Shown here one piece after another: positions 10,707 through 19,509 of a stretch of DNA of 64,000 bases. The position numbers and the translations under genes are program-made. Position 1 is the first letter of the stretch; the number at the start of each line of letters is the position of its first letter. The notes under the pieces were generated by a model. The model made no database searches and had not been told where the DNA came from. It was given only the letters and a program-made list of their open reading frames with translations. The DNA is from Alphaproteobacteria bacterium (GTDB lineage: Bacteria > Pseudomonadota > Alphaproteobacteria > Micavibrionales > Micavibrionaceae). The stretch covers positions 62,001 through 126,000 of the forward strand of contig NVUR01000002.1 in assembly GCA_002401965.1 (NCBI GenBank), read 5' to 3'.

Positions 10707-12263
10707 ATGAATTTAATGAAAGCTATGGCTACTGTTGCAGGAATGACGGGATTATCACGGATCGCTGGATTCGCGCGTGATATCCTGACGGCGGCCTATT
10801 TAGGAGCAGGGCCTGCGGGGGATGCTTTCTTTGTCGCGTTAAAGTTACCCAATTTTTTTCGCCGCGTAACAGCCGAGGGTGCATTTAGCATCGCTTTCGT
10901 TCCAATCTATTCCAAAACGATAGAGCGCGAAAATAAAGAGACTGCCGACCTGTTTGCCAGTAATGCTTTTATGGTGATGCTGAGTATATTGTCTGTGGTG
11001 ACGCTTCTTGCACTTATAATGATGCCTTATGTGATCCATGCGATTGCGCCCGGGTTTGCTGGCTATATGGTTCGTACACCCTTGGCTATTGAGCTTTCTC
11101 GCATCACATTTCCTTATCTTCTCTTAATGTCATTATCGGCTCTTTTAGGGGGCGTTCTGAACGCAGTGAACCGCTTTGCACCGTTCGCCTTCGCACCCGT
11201 CTTATTTAACATTTCTTTGATTACAGCATTGCTCTTAAGCAACCATTTCGAAACGATAGGGCACGCTTTATCATGGGGCGTATTGGTTGCTGGGTTTTTA
11301 CAGCTTGGTTTTCTATGGTGCTGTGCCAAACGCGCAGGTATAAAAATTACATTCGCTTTGCCAAAGATGGATACAGACATTCGTAAGTTGCTGAAAATCA
11401 TGGGCCCTGCGGTTTTAGGCGCGGGTGTGGTTCACATTAACTTGTTTGCTGACCTTATTTTAGCGTCATTTTTGGAAACAGGCTCTATTTCCTACCTCTA
11501 TTATGCAGACCGCCTGAACCAGCTCCCCCTTGGCGTGGTTGGCATCGCAGTGGGGACGGCATTATTGCCGATGTTGTCACGCGCTATGATGGAAGATGAT
11601 AAGCAACACGCGCAGGATTTGTTTAATCGCGCCTTGGAGATTTGCTTGTTATTGGCTCTGCCCGCGGCGATTGCCTTAGCGATCATCCCTTTATCTCTCG
11701 TTAGTGTCTTGTTTGAACGCGGCGCGTTTGATGCCGCAGACAGCCAGATAACCGCCAATGTTTTGATGGCCTATGCGCTTGGTTTGCCTGCCTATATTGC
11801 GATAAAGGTATTTTCAACGGCGCATTGGGCGCGCGGAGATACAAAAACCCCTGTGCGTATTTCGGTTGTTGCCACCTTGCTGAATATCGCGCTGAGCATT
11901 GTTTTGATCCAATATATAGGTGTGGTCGGGATTGCACTTGCGACGGGTTTAACGGGCTGGTTACAGTTTTATTTACATGTGCGGGCGTTGCGTGACCATC
12001 CTACGGCGAAATTCGATAAACGGTTCTTGACGAATATGCCCAAAATCCTTCTGTCTTCTTGCCTTATGGGCGGGGGCGTGTATATACTTGCCGCGCTTTT
12101 ACAGGGCTTTATATTTGATGGAACAACGTTATTTCAGGTTATAGGGCTTGCGGTTGTTGTTGGTGCAGGGGGTGTGTTATACGGTGCATCTATTCTGATA
12201 ACAGGCGTCGTTAAGCCACGGGATATAAAGAAGTTATTACTTAAGAAGGGCCAAAAGACATGA
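10707..12263 (+). CDS. murJ: Lipid II flippase MurJ (MviN)
   Basis: The 518-residue polytopic inner-membrane protein flips lipid II to the periplasm for peptidoglycan synthesis. It begins with MATVAGMTGLSRIAGFARD and contains GAGPAGDAFFVALKLPNFFRRVTAEGAF-type MurJ sequence, with about 14 hydrophobic segments and conserved charged residues in the first helices. The ATG at 10707 fits the family; an upstream start at 10608 would run into ubiE and add a non-conserved extension. The stop overlaps the trpS start by 4 bases (ATGA), so the two genes are translationally coupled. Confidence 0.95.
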   Translation: MNLMKAMATVAGMTGLSRIAGFARDILTAAYLGAGPAGDAFFVALKLPNFFRRVTAEGAFSIAFVPIYSKTIERENKETADLFASNAFMVMLSILSVVTLLALIMMPYVIHAIAPGFAGYMVRTPLAIELSRITFPYLLLMSLSALLGGVLNAVNRFAPFAFAPVLFNISLITALLLSNHFETIGHALSWGVLVAGFLQLGFLWCCAKRAGIKITFALPKMDTDIRKLLKIMGPAVLGAGVVHINLFADLILASFLETGSISYLYYADRLNQLPLGVVGIAVGTALLPMLSRAMMEDDKQHAQDLFNRALEICLLLALPAAIALAIIPLSLVSVLFERGAFDAADSQITANVLMAYALGLPAYIAIKVFSTAHWARGDTKTPVRISVVATLLNIALSIVLIQYIGVVGIALATGLTGWLQFYLHVRALRDHPTAKFDKRFLTNMPKILLSSCLMGGGVYILAALLQGFIFDGTTLFQVIGLAVVVGAGGVLYGASILITGVVKPRDIKKLLLKKGQKT

Positions 12264-13261
12264 AACGCATTTTTTCAGGCATGCAACCAACCAGCCAGCT
12301 CCATTTAGGGAATTATCTGGGTGCGTTAAAGAATTGGGTGAGCCTTCAAGATGAGCCTGATTCTGAGTGTCTGTATTGTGTCATGGATTTACATGCTGTG
12401 ACGGCGGAGTATGATTCAGCGAGGCTAAGCGATGCCACCCGTGAGATCGCCGCCGCGTATATCGCCGCAGGCATAGATCCGAATAAGTCCTCTGTCTTTG
12501 TCCAATCCGCCATCCCTGAGCATTCGCAACTTATGTGGTTGCTGGCCACGATGGCGCAGATGGGCAAGTTGGAGCGCATGACTCAGTTCAAAGATAAAGC
12601 AGGCAAAAATCAAGAACGCGCAGGGCTGGGGCTGTTTGCATATCCGGTTTTGATGGCCGCAGATATACTTATATATAAGGCGTCGCATGTGCCCGTCGGT
12701 GAAGATCAAAAACAGCATCTTGAATTGGCGCGTGATTTGGCGGCTACATTTAATACGCGTTACGGTGTGGATTTCTTTCCACAGCCGCAGCCCGTTATTA
12801 CAGGCCCCGCGCCGCGTGTAATGTCTCTACGTGATGGATCACAGAAGATGAGTAAGTCCGCAGACTCTGATATGACGCGGATTAACTTAACCGATGATGC
12901 CGATTTGATTGCCAAGAAAATTAAGAAAGCCAAAACCGACGCAGATCCATTGCCTGAAACGTTGGGGGAGCTAAAAGGCCGTCCAGAGGCTCTGAATCTT
13001 ATCACTTTATATGCGGCATTGGCTGAAATCAGTAAGCAAGAGGCGCTGACTTTATTCATAGGAAAGCAGTTTGGGCAGTTCAAACCCGCTTTTGCCGATT
13101 TGGCCGTAGAAAAATTATCGCCAATTACGATGCGTATGAATGAATTAATGGATGATCCTGCACAAATCGACGTTATTCTCGCTAAAGGCACGGAAAAGGC
13201 GCGCTCTATTGCTGCTCCTATACTCTCTGATGTACAAAAAATTATGGGCTTTCATAGATAG
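12260..13261 (+). CDS. trpS: Tryptophanyl-tRNA synthetase
   Basis: The 333-residue class I synthetase charges tRNA-Trp. It has the HIGH-like motif (QLHLGNYLGAL at the N-terminus, after the GMQPT stretch), the YPVLMAADIL and PVGEDQKQHLELARD motifs of bacterial TrpRS, and the KMSKS loop at residues 196-200. Length is normal for the family. It overlaps murJ by 4 bases. The murJ-trpS pairing followed by usp, nfu and tsaB genes is a recurring alphaproteobacterial arrangement, here interrupted by three other genes. Confidence 0.97.
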   Translation: MKRIFSGMQPTSQLHLGNYLGALKNWVSLQDEPDSECLYCVMDLHAVTAEYDSARLSDATREIAAAYIAAGIDPNKSSVFVQSAIPEHSQLMWLLATMAQMGKLERMTQFKDKAGKNQERAGLGLFAYPVLMAADILIYKASHVPVGEDQKQHLELARDLAATFNTRYGVDFFPQPQPVITGPAPRVMSLRDGSQKMSKSADSDMTRINLTDDADLIAKKIKKAKTDADPLPETLGELKGRPEALNLITLYAALAEISKQEALTLFIGKQFGQFKPAFADLAVEKLSPITMRMNELMDDPAQIDVILAKGTEKARSIAAPILSDVQKIMGFHR

Positions 13262-13368
13262 AGTAGGGGTTTACCCCAAAAATATACGCTGGTGTTAAGA
13301 AGATGTTTGCATTTTGCCTATTAAAATAGCACAATGTTGGTGAGTTAACTTATTGGGACAGCGTAATT

Positions 13369-14025
13369 ATGCACTCTTTTTTCAAATCATTCCTTGTTGG
13401 GGCGGCATTCTGCTCTATGGCTATATCATCTGCAAGCGCAGAGATCTTCTTCGTTGAAGATCAAAATGATCGCTTTACGGTGGCTTTCCCAGATTTGTGG
13501 AAGAAAATAGGAAATCAGAAACCTGATGATAAATTGACGGTTGTTGGCCCTGGAGAGAACGCTTTTGCGAATTGTCGTGTGCGTGTGCGTAGTGATCGTC
13601 GCTATGTAATATTCCCGAATAAATTTGGAAATGCGATACAGAAAATCTCTTTCAGTAAAGAATTCTGGAATAACTACCTTGGTGAATATGATGATGTGTC
13701 TGTTGAGGCATTCAAAGATGATGCTGGGTTAGGGCGCGGTCATGCCAGCGTGGTTGAGGCATCTTATGACACAGCGGAAGGTCCGCTTGTTCACAAGCGT
13801 GGCATTATGTTTGCATCACTTTATTACGATCAACTTTATATCGTTGATTGTTCCACAGAGGCAAGTGTCTATCCTAAATGGCGATCTGAGCTTTTGGGGA
13901 TTGTAAAATCTGTTGATTTCGAAAAGATGCAGTTTGAAAAATCGAGCGGTCATTACAGAGACTTTCAGGAAGACAAACCTGTCGAGGTTGCAGGTCCTAA
14001 TGAACTGGATGTTTATAAGTTCTAG
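13369..14025 (+). CDS. Secreted/periplasmic protein of unknown function
   Basis: The 218-residue protein has a clear Sec signal peptide (basic start, hydrophobic core, cleavage after about residue 24 at SSASA). The mature part begins IFFVEDQNDRFTVAFPDLWKK, reminiscent of periplasmic proteins whose first strand holds a 'D-x-F-x-V-x-F-P' edge. It contains two mature Cys (around AFANCRV and IVDCSTE) that could form a disulfide. I do not recognise a family with confidence. It stands alone between trpS and the TauE-type transporter, with more than 100 bases on each side, so it probably has its own promoter. Confidence 0.65.
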   Translation: MHSFFKSFLVGAAFCSMAISSASAEIFFVEDQNDRFTVAFPDLWKKIGNQKPDDKLTVVGPGENAFANCRVRVRSDRRYVIFPNKFGNAIQKISFSKEFWNNYLGEYDDVSVEAFKDDAGLGRGHASVVEASYDTAEGPLVHKRGIMFASLYYDQLYIVDCSTEASVYPKWRSELLGIVKSVDFEKMQFEKSSGHYRDFQEDKPVEVAGPNELDVYKF

Positions 14026-14172
14026 ACTTTATACAAGAAACATTGTCATGCTCTGATCGCTATCATATAAGAATGGTGCGCGTTGCTTTTAGGCTGTTGC
14101 TTGATAGGTGACAGGTTTTCTGTTGATGATTTGGTCACAATTTAATGCGTGTCAATTGTCTTTGGGGTGGTC

Positions 14173-15084
14173 ATGCAAATTTATTTACCTATTGCGGAAA
14201 TGAGTATACCAGTAGAAATGATTTTTCTTCTGGGTGGCTTTGTTGGTTTCATCTCTGGTGTTTTCGGTGTTGGTGGTGGTTTTCTGACAACGCCTCTCCT
14301 AATTTTCATGGGTATTCCCTCTGCCGTCGCTGTTGGAACGCAGGGCAGTCAGCTGGTTGCGTCCGGTGTGAGTGGGGTTACGGGATATTGGCGGCGTGGG
14401 CATGTTGATTTTATGGTTGGCACGATCATGCTTGTCGGGGGTATTGGGGGCTCTCTTGTTGGAATTGTTTTTTTCCAATTTATAAAATATTTAGGGCAAA
14501 TGGATTTGATTATCTCATTGCTTTACATCGTTTTGCTGGGTTCGATCGGCATTATGATGCTATTTGAGAGCGTTTTCACAATATTTCGTAAGAAAAGTGT
14601 TAAATCAGAGTTTAATCGCCTGAAATCCCCATCTTTAATCTCTAAATTGCCGTATAAAATGCGCTTTCCACGATCGAAGCTGTATATCAGCGTATTTGTG
14701 CCTATTGGTATAGGGTTTGTAAGCGGATTTTTGGTCTCCACGATGGGGGTCGGGGGTGGGTTCTTGCTTGTGCCTGCGATGATTTATATTCTGGGGATGC
14801 CGCCTTTGCTTGTGGCGGGGACATCTTTGTTCCAGATTATATTCACCAGTGCCTTCGCCACGATTATGCATGCCACAGTCAGTAACAGTGTTGATATATT
14901 ATTGGCAATATTTTTGATATTAGGCGGTGTTATCGGGGCGCAGTTTGGGGTGTTGGTTTCCAGAAAAATAACGGGTGCGCGGGCGCGTATTATTCTCGCA
15001 CTTTTGGTTCTTGGTGTGTGTACGCAGTTGGGGATACAGTTATTCCTGCACCCGTATGATATTTTTGTGATGGTGGTGCAGTGA
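14173..15084 (+). CDS. TauE/SafE-family sulfite/anion exporter
   Basis: The 303-residue membrane protein carries the duplicated TauE/SafE repeat: GGFVGFISGVFGVGGGFLTTPLL near the start and a second GFVSGFLVSTMGVGGGFLLVP motif in the second half, with about eight hydrophobic helices. The family exports sulfite and related sulfonates. The ATG at 14173 is chosen because homologs begin at MQIYLPIAEMS; the GTG at 14149 is less likely, and GGGGTGG lies just before the chosen start. The stop overlaps the next start by one base (TGATG). The substrate is inferred from family only. Confidence 0.88.
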   Translation: MQIYLPIAEMSIPVEMIFLLGGFVGFISGVFGVGGGFLTTPLLIFMGIPSAVAVGTQGSQLVASGVSGVTGYWRRGHVDFMVGTIMLVGGIGGSLVGIVFFQFIKYLGQMDLIISLLYIVLLGSIGIMMLFESVFTIFRKKSVKSEFNRLKSPSLISKLPYKMRFPRSKLYISVFVPIGIGFVSGFLVSTMGVGGGFLLVPAMIYILGMPPLLVAGTSLFQIIFTSAFATIMHATVSNSVDILLAIFLILGGVIGAQFGVLVSRKITGARARIILALLVLGVCTQLGIQLFLHPYDIFVMVVQ

Positions 15085-15836
15085 TGATTTTAAGGCTATT
15101 TATCATTGCTGTTTTGGGTGTCGTTTTACCGTTAAGCGCGCGCGCTGATACAGGTGATTTGGTGATCGGTGTGGCAAATAATCATATTGATGTGACCGTT
15201 GGGTTTTCTGGTTCTTCTATTGAAGTTTTTGGTGATCGCCGTGATAAGGATACTGATGTAGCTATTGTTATGGAAGGTCCCCGCAAAAAGGTTACGATTT
15301 GGCAGAAGGATCGTATCGCTGGCACATGGGTTAATAGATATTATACAAAATTCAAAGAGATGCCAGTCTATTACAATTATGCAATCAGTGCAGAGATTAT
15401 CTCCGCGCCATTGCAGAGTGCGATGTTAAAAAATGGTATTGGGCATGAAGCATTATTCCGCAAGGTAAGCACTAAAAAATCCAGCGGTTTAAAGGATGAA
15501 AATATCTTTCAGGATGCATTATTGAGAAAGAATCAAGATCTTGGAGTGTTCTTTAAGAAATCACAGCCGATAACCTTTATGAATGATAATTTTTTCAGGG
15601 TACGTTTTGCTCTTCCTCCATCCGCGCCAACAGGCGAGTATAAAATTTATAGCTTTTTGATTAAAGATGGTAAAGTGACTGAGCGTGGCGTTGACTTATT
15701 AACCGTTGAACAGGTCGGTTTGAACGCTTTTATATATAAAGCCGCACACGAATATAGCTTGATATATGCCTTGGTATGTATATTTTTAGCGTTATTTTTC
15801 GGGTGGTTAGCAGGCGCGTTAAGAGTGAAACCGTAA
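15084..15836 (+). CDS. TIGR02186-family membrane-anchored periplasmic protein
   Basis: The 250-residue protein has an N-terminal signal peptide (cleavage near SARA) and a single C-terminal membrane helix (YALVCIFLALFFGWLAGAL) followed by a short basic tail, so most of it lies in the periplasm. The stretch from LVIGVANNHIDVTVGFSG onward, with SIEVFGDR, fits the alphaproteobacterial TIGR02186 family, which is regularly encoded directly after a TauE-type transporter. Its role is unknown; co-translation with the transporter suggests an accessory part. The ATG at 15084 overlaps the transporter stop; a GTG at 15081 is an alternative. Confidence 0.85.
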   Translation: MILRLFIIAVLGVVLPLSARADTGDLVIGVANNHIDVTVGFSGSSIEVFGDRRDKDTDVAIVMEGPRKKVTIWQKDRIAGTWVNRYYTKFKEMPVYYNYAISAEIISAPLQSAMLKNGIGHEALFRKVSTKKSSGLKDENIFQDALLRKNQDLGVFFKKSQPITFMNDNFFRVRFALPPSAPTGEYKIYSFLIKDGKVTERGVDLLTVEQVGLNAFIYKAAHEYSLIYALVCIFLALFFGWLAGALRVKP

Positions 15837-15863
15837 AGATATAAGAATAGAGGAGCATGCGTG

Positions 15864-16343
15864 ATGAGTGATAAAGTTATGATAGAAAAGCGTAAAGGCG
15901 TTTTTTTGGTTATTGTTGATACGACAGAAGAGTTTCTGGTTGCGGTTGATTATGCATCACAATTTGCAAATGCGGAGGATGGTTACGTTGCTTTGCTGAA
16001 CGTTATTCAGCATGCCCATTTCCAAAATTGGAAGAATATAGAAGATCGGGTACGTAGTGAAATGCGCGGACAGGCGGAGCAGGCGACGTGGGATGCTGCG
16101 GGTCGTGTGATTGAAAACACACACAAAATGCCTATGATTTGTATAGAAGAGGGCGATCGCGTTGATTTGATTATAAAGACGATTGAAGAGAATGAAAATA
16201 TTGCTGCCCTTGTCTTGGCGTCATCTTCTAACTCTACTAAGCCTGGTCCGCTAATTACGTATTTTTCTGGAAAAGGTCTGTCACGCTTACCTATTCCTTT
16301 GATGATTATCCCTGGAGATTTAGAGCCGTTGGCTATTTCCTGA
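15864..16343 (+). CDS. Universal stress protein (UspA) family
   Basis: The 159-residue protein has the UspA fold pattern: an early hydrophobic strand (FLVIVDTTEEF), a mid region AALLNVIQHA-type strand, and a late LVLASSSNSTKPGPL segment near where the ATP-binding G-x2-G-x9-G-S/T motif falls. The canonical glycines are only partly matched, so ATP binding is uncertain. The ATG at 15864 has AGGAG at 15851-15855 with good spacing. It lies just ahead of the Nfu gene, as in many alphaproteobacteria. Confidence 0.82.
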   Translation: MSDKVMIEKRKGVFLVIVDTTEEFLVAVDYASQFANAEDGYVALLNVIQHAHFQNWKNIEDRVRSEMRGQAEQATWDAAGRVIENTHKMPMICIEEGDRVDLIIKTIEENENIAALVLASSSNSTKPGPLITYFSGKGLSRLPIPLMIIPGDLEPLAIS

Positions 16344-16371
16344 CTTTTTATTATAAGAGAGACTGCTTTTT

Positions 16372-16929
16372 ATGTTTATACAAACCGAAGACACGCCTAA
16401 TCCGGCGACTGTAAAATTTATACCAGGGCAACAGATATTGGCGTCTGGCACGTTGGACTTTGCGTCGCAGGGTGATGCATCGCGCTCTCCGTTGGCGGCG
16501 CGATTATTTGGGTTGGTTGGTGTTGCGCGCGTATTTTTGAGTGCGGATTTTGTATCGGTTAGCAAGGCTGATGACACAGATTGGTCCATGTTGAAGCCGA
16601 TGATATTGGCCGTATTGATGGAGCATTTATCAACAAAGCAGCCTATTTTGGATGAAGGCTTTTATTCTGAAGAGGCACCCGCGGAAGAAGATGATGAAAT
16701 CACGAAGCAAATTAAGGAATTATTAGACGAGCGTGTTCGGCCGATGGTGGCGATGGATGGTGGTGACATCGTTTTTGAACGTTTTGAAGATGGTATCGTG
16801 TATTTGCAAATGCGTGGTGCATGCTCAGGCTGCCCTAGTTCTACGGCGACTTTGAAGGTCGGCATAGAAAATATGTTGCGCCATTATATCCCCGAAGTTC
16901 AAGAGGTTCGCCCCTCTGCCGAGTATTAA
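16372..16929 (+). CDS. Nfu-type iron-sulfur cluster carrier (NifU N- and C-terminal domains)
   Basis: This 185-residue protein has the alphaproteobacterial/mitochondrial NFU1 layout: an N-terminal Nfu_N domain (FIQTEDTPNPATVKFIPG) and a C-terminal NifU-like domain (IKELLDERVRPMVAMDGGDIVF) with the cluster-binding CSGCPSS motif. It carries assembled 4Fe-4S clusters to target enzymes in the cytoplasm. The tsaB gene follows with only a 2-base gap. Length and motif are complete. Confidence 0.94.
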   Translation: MFIQTEDTPNPATVKFIPGQQILASGTLDFASQGDASRSPLAARLFGLVGVARVFLSADFVSVSKADDTDWSMLKPMILAVLMEHLSTKQPILDEGFYSEEAPAEEDDEITKQIKELLDERVRPMVAMDGGDIVFERFEDGIVYLQMRGACSGCPSSTATLKVGIENMLRHYIPEVQEVRPSAEY

Positions 16930-16931
16930 AT

Positions 16932-17615
16932 ATGATAACCCTTGCCATTGACAGCACCATGAATGGCTGTTCTGCTGGATTATATCATGATGAAAAAGGC
17001 TGTATGGCCGAGAAAATTATGGAGATGATACGCGGGCAGGCAGAGCATTTGATGCCGATGATTGATGCTGTCTTGATTGAGGCAGATATAAATTATAGCG
17101 AAATTGATTTGATTGCGGTGACGAAAGGGCCGGGGGCTTTTACAGGAATGCGTATTGGGTTGGCCACGGCAAAGTCTTTGGCATTGGCTTTAGAGATTCC
17201 AGTTGTTGGTGTGTGTACATTTCGTGCGGTTTTACAGACATATTTGAATGATGAACCGTCGTTGGGGCATGAATTTTATGGTGTATTGCTTGAAACAAAG
17301 CGGCACGATTACTATTTTCAGATGTTTGACGGTAAAACGTTACAGCCTTGCTCTGATAAATTATCAGTATCCGCGCAAGGGGTTATGGATTTGGTGGATG
17401 CGCGTATCTGCGCTGTGTTGGGGGATGCTTGCAATCGATTTAGGTCGGAAATTGATACTAAAAACATTTCTTTTTATGATATAAAGTTGCCACATCCCTC
17501 TATGGTTGCTGATTGTGCCATGCTTGATAATTTTAAAACGGGGTGCGAGCCTGTTTATTTGCGTGCGCCCGAGATCGGAACACCAAAAAATCCACCAAGG
17601 AAAATTAAGTCCTAA
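16932..17615 (+). CDS. tsaB: TsaB, tRNA threonylcarbamoyladenosine biosynthesis protein (YeaZ)
   Basis: The 227-residue protein belongs to the ASKHA-fold TsaB family, which partners with TsaD and TsaE to make t6A37 on tRNAs reading ANN codons. It starts with ITLAIDSTMNGCSAGLY and has the family hallmark VTKGPGAFTGMRIGLATAKSLA. It is adjacent to nfu. In many relatives rimI and fur follow tsaB; neither is present here, and the next gene is a MucR-type regulator about 98 bases downstream. Confidence 0.93.
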   Translation: MITLAIDSTMNGCSAGLYHDEKGCMAEKIMEMIRGQAEHLMPMIDAVLIEADINYSEIDLIAVTKGPGAFTGMRIGLATAKSLALALEIPVVGVCTFRAVLQTYLNDEPSLGHEFYGVLLETKRHDYYFQMFDGKTLQPCSDKLSVSAQGVMDLVDARICAVLGDACNRFRSEIDTKNISFYDIKLPHPSMVADCAMLDNFKTGCEPVYLRAPEIGTPKNPPRKIKS

Positions 17616-17713
17616 GCGTTATTTTCTGAATTTAAAACCGCCTTTATGGGTTGAGATAATAATAAAACTGTGTATTTTGTAGGGCGATAAATAATAACAG
17701 AGTGGAATATGTA

Positions 17714-18115
17714 ATGAGTGATGAAATTAGCCGTGAAGAATTATTGGTTTTAACGACGGAGGTTGTGTCGTCTTATGTCGCTCATAATTCTATTGCTACG
17801 GCTGAGATACCAGATGTTATTGCACAGGTGTTCAAGGCGTTATCTAACGTTGGTGGGGACAGCATGACTGCAAGTGATCGCCCACAGCCAGCCGTTCCGA
17901 TTAAACGTTCTATTACAGTTGATTATTTGATCTGTCTGGAAGATGGCAAAAAGTTAAAAATGTTAAAACGCCACCTTAAAACGGCTTATAATATGACACC
18001 CGAAGCCTATAGGGAGCGTTGGGGCTTGCCTGCGGATTACCCAATGGTCGCACCAAGCTATGCAGAAAAGCGCAGCAAACTTGCAAAAGATATAGGGCTT
18101 GGAACGCGCAACTAG
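17714..18115 (+). CDS. MucR/Ros-family transcriptional regulator
   Basis: This 133-residue DNA-binding protein has the conserved Ros/MucR region at residues 63-115: IKRSITVDYLICLEDGKKLKML, KRHLKTAYNMTPE, YRERWGLP and the PSYAEKRSKLAKDIGLG tail. Family members are alphaproteobacterial zinc-finger or zinc-finger-derived repressors of virulence, exopolysaccharide or cell-cycle genes. In the classical finger the metal ligands are Cys-Cys-His-His; here the aligned positions read Cys74, Asp77, His87 and then Ala91-Tyr92, so zinc binding may be lost. The ATG at 17714 is preferred to a GTG at 17702. Its stop codon overlaps that of proC. Confidence 0.9.
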   Translation: MSDEISREELLVLTTEVVSSYVAHNSIATAEIPDVIAQVFKALSNVGGDSMTASDRPQPAVPIKRSITVDYLICLEDGKKLKMLKRHLKTAYNMTPEAYRERWGLPADYPMVAPSYAEKRSKLAKDIGLGTRN

Positions 18116-18942
18116 CTTAGTTCTTGTGAGCGTTTCTTCGCAGCATTCAGGGCTTCGTCCAGTATGGTTTGAAACCGCCCATCCATCAGCGTTTCCAGTG
18201 CGGCTTGCGTTGTTCCGCCCGGGCTAGTTACATTTTTTCTTAAAGTTTCGGCACTGATGCCGCCATCATATTCGGCGAGGGCGGCACTGCCGATCACAGT
18301 TTGTCGTGCAAGCGACATGGATAAATCAGCATCTAAGCCTAATTTTTCTCCTGCATCTGCCAGTGTTTCAATAAAATGAAAGAGGTAAGCGGGGCCACTG
18401 CCTGATAACGCCGTAACCGCGTCCATTAAACCTTCATCTTTGATCCATTTATGTTCACCTGAAGCACGAAGTAAGGTATCTGCGATCTCTTTTTGATCTA
18501 AGCTGACATGCGTATTGGCAACGGAGACGCTGACCCCTTTGCCAATCGCAGCAGGGGTGTTGGGCATTGTTCTGATAATGGGCTGATCTGAACCGAATAT
18601 GCTTTCCAATGTTGATAGACGTTGCCCCGCCGCAATGGAGAGTAGCACCGTTTTATCATTGATATCGTTGGCGATTTTCTGCGATGCTTCTTTCAAAATT
18701 TGCGGTTTTACAGCAAGAATTAAAATGTCTGAAGTTGGTATGCCCCCTTGATAAGACGGGTAATAATATACGCGTGGGTCATCAGATAAATGCACTGGTA
18801 GAGGGGATGGATCAATAACATTTACACGGGAAACAAGACCATTTTCGAGCCACGATGCCATCATCGCACTACCCATTTTGCCGCATCCGATCAGTGTCGC
18901 AGAATATGTTTTTGCGTCATGTTGGTTATGAGATGCGGGCAT
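18112..18942 (-). CDS. proC: Pyrroline-5-carboxylate reductase
   Basis: The 276-residue enzyme performs the last step of proline synthesis (P5C to proline with NAD(P)H). It shows the Rossmann motif LIGCGKMGSAM, the LAVKPQ strand, the IIRTMPNTPA signature, and the C-terminal dimer/active-site region DAVTALSGSGPAYLF and TSPGGTTQAAL. Length is normal. A YbjN-domain gene lies 12 bases upstream in the same direction, a pairing often seen in alphaproteobacteria. It converges with the MucR-type gene, sharing a CTAG at 18112-18115 so that the two stop codons overlap. Confidence 0.96.
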   Translation of the reverse strand: MPASHNQHDAKTYSATLIGCGKMGSAMMASWLENGLVSRVNVIDPSPLPVHLSDDPRVYYYPSYQGGIPTSDILILAVKPQILKEASQKIANDINDKTVLLSIAAGQRLSTLESIFGSDQPIIRTMPNTPAAIGKGVSVSVANTHVSLDQKEIADTLLRASGEHKWIKDEGLMDAVTALSGSGPAYLFHFIETLADAGEKLGLDADLSMSLARQTVIGSAALAEYDGGISAETLRKNVTSPGGTTQAALETLMDGRFQTILDEALNAAKKRSQELS

Positions 18943-18954
18943 GTATGCGTATCC

Positions 18955-19452
18955 TTATGATTCCCCAAGTGTTTCCATCATTGCCAAAGATAATATGTCG
19001 GCATTAACGGCTTTGTCATGGGATAATAACTGAAACACGGCCTGATATCTTTCACATTGAACCAAAGAAATATCAACAAGGTCTTCAATATAGTTTCTTC
19101 TTTGTTGATGCCCGTGGATCAAACATGTTTGGCGGAATGAAGGGGATAGGCTGTCTTTTGTGATTTCAAAATGACCCATCCATAATTTCGCATTCATGTC
19201 CATCAAGGCGGTTGCTGCGATGCCCATATTCTCGGGTTTGATATTTATGTTATATTGGCAGCATAGTTGAAGTGCGTTCAGATGCTCTTGCCAAACAAAT
19301 AATAAGCGATATTCACATGCTGTTCCCGCAACTTCAACAATCAGTTCCTGATTATTCATACGGCTATAAACCCAGTTATTATCGCATAGAACGTCTTCCA
19401 CGCTGTCTAATGGGTTTTGGGTGTCGTTGTGGGGACTAGCTTGATCTCTCAT
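18955..19452 (-). CDS. YbjN-domain protein
   Basis: The 165-residue protein has the YbjN-like architecture of an alpha/beta domain related to type III secretion chaperone folds. Visible features are the early VEDVLCDNNWVYSRM segment, the VEVAGTACEYRLLFVWQ strands, and the NAKLWMGHFEI stretch near the middle. YbjN proteins have been tied to stress responses and motility regulation, but the molecular role is not known. The ATG at 19452 is preferred over an upstream frame extension of 23 codons with no conserved character. It is likely co-transcribed with proC. Confidence 0.8.
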   Translation of the reverse strand: MRDQASPHNDTQNPLDSVEDVLCDNNWVYSRMNNQELIVEVAGTACEYRLLFVWQEHLNALQLCCQYNINIKPENMGIAATALMDMNAKLWMGHFEITKDSLSPSFRQTCLIHGHQQRRNYIEDLVDISLVQCERYQAVFQLLSHDKAVNADILSLAMMETLGES

Positions 19453-19509
19453 TATGACTTTGCACCTAACCGTTTTTGAATTAGTTTTAAAATGTATATT
19501 GATAAGGCG

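Noticed and set aside
13265-13280. GGGG/CCCC hairpin after trpS
   Set aside because: On the plus strand it is followed by A residues, not T, so it is not a plus-strand terminator; the stem is only 4 bp.
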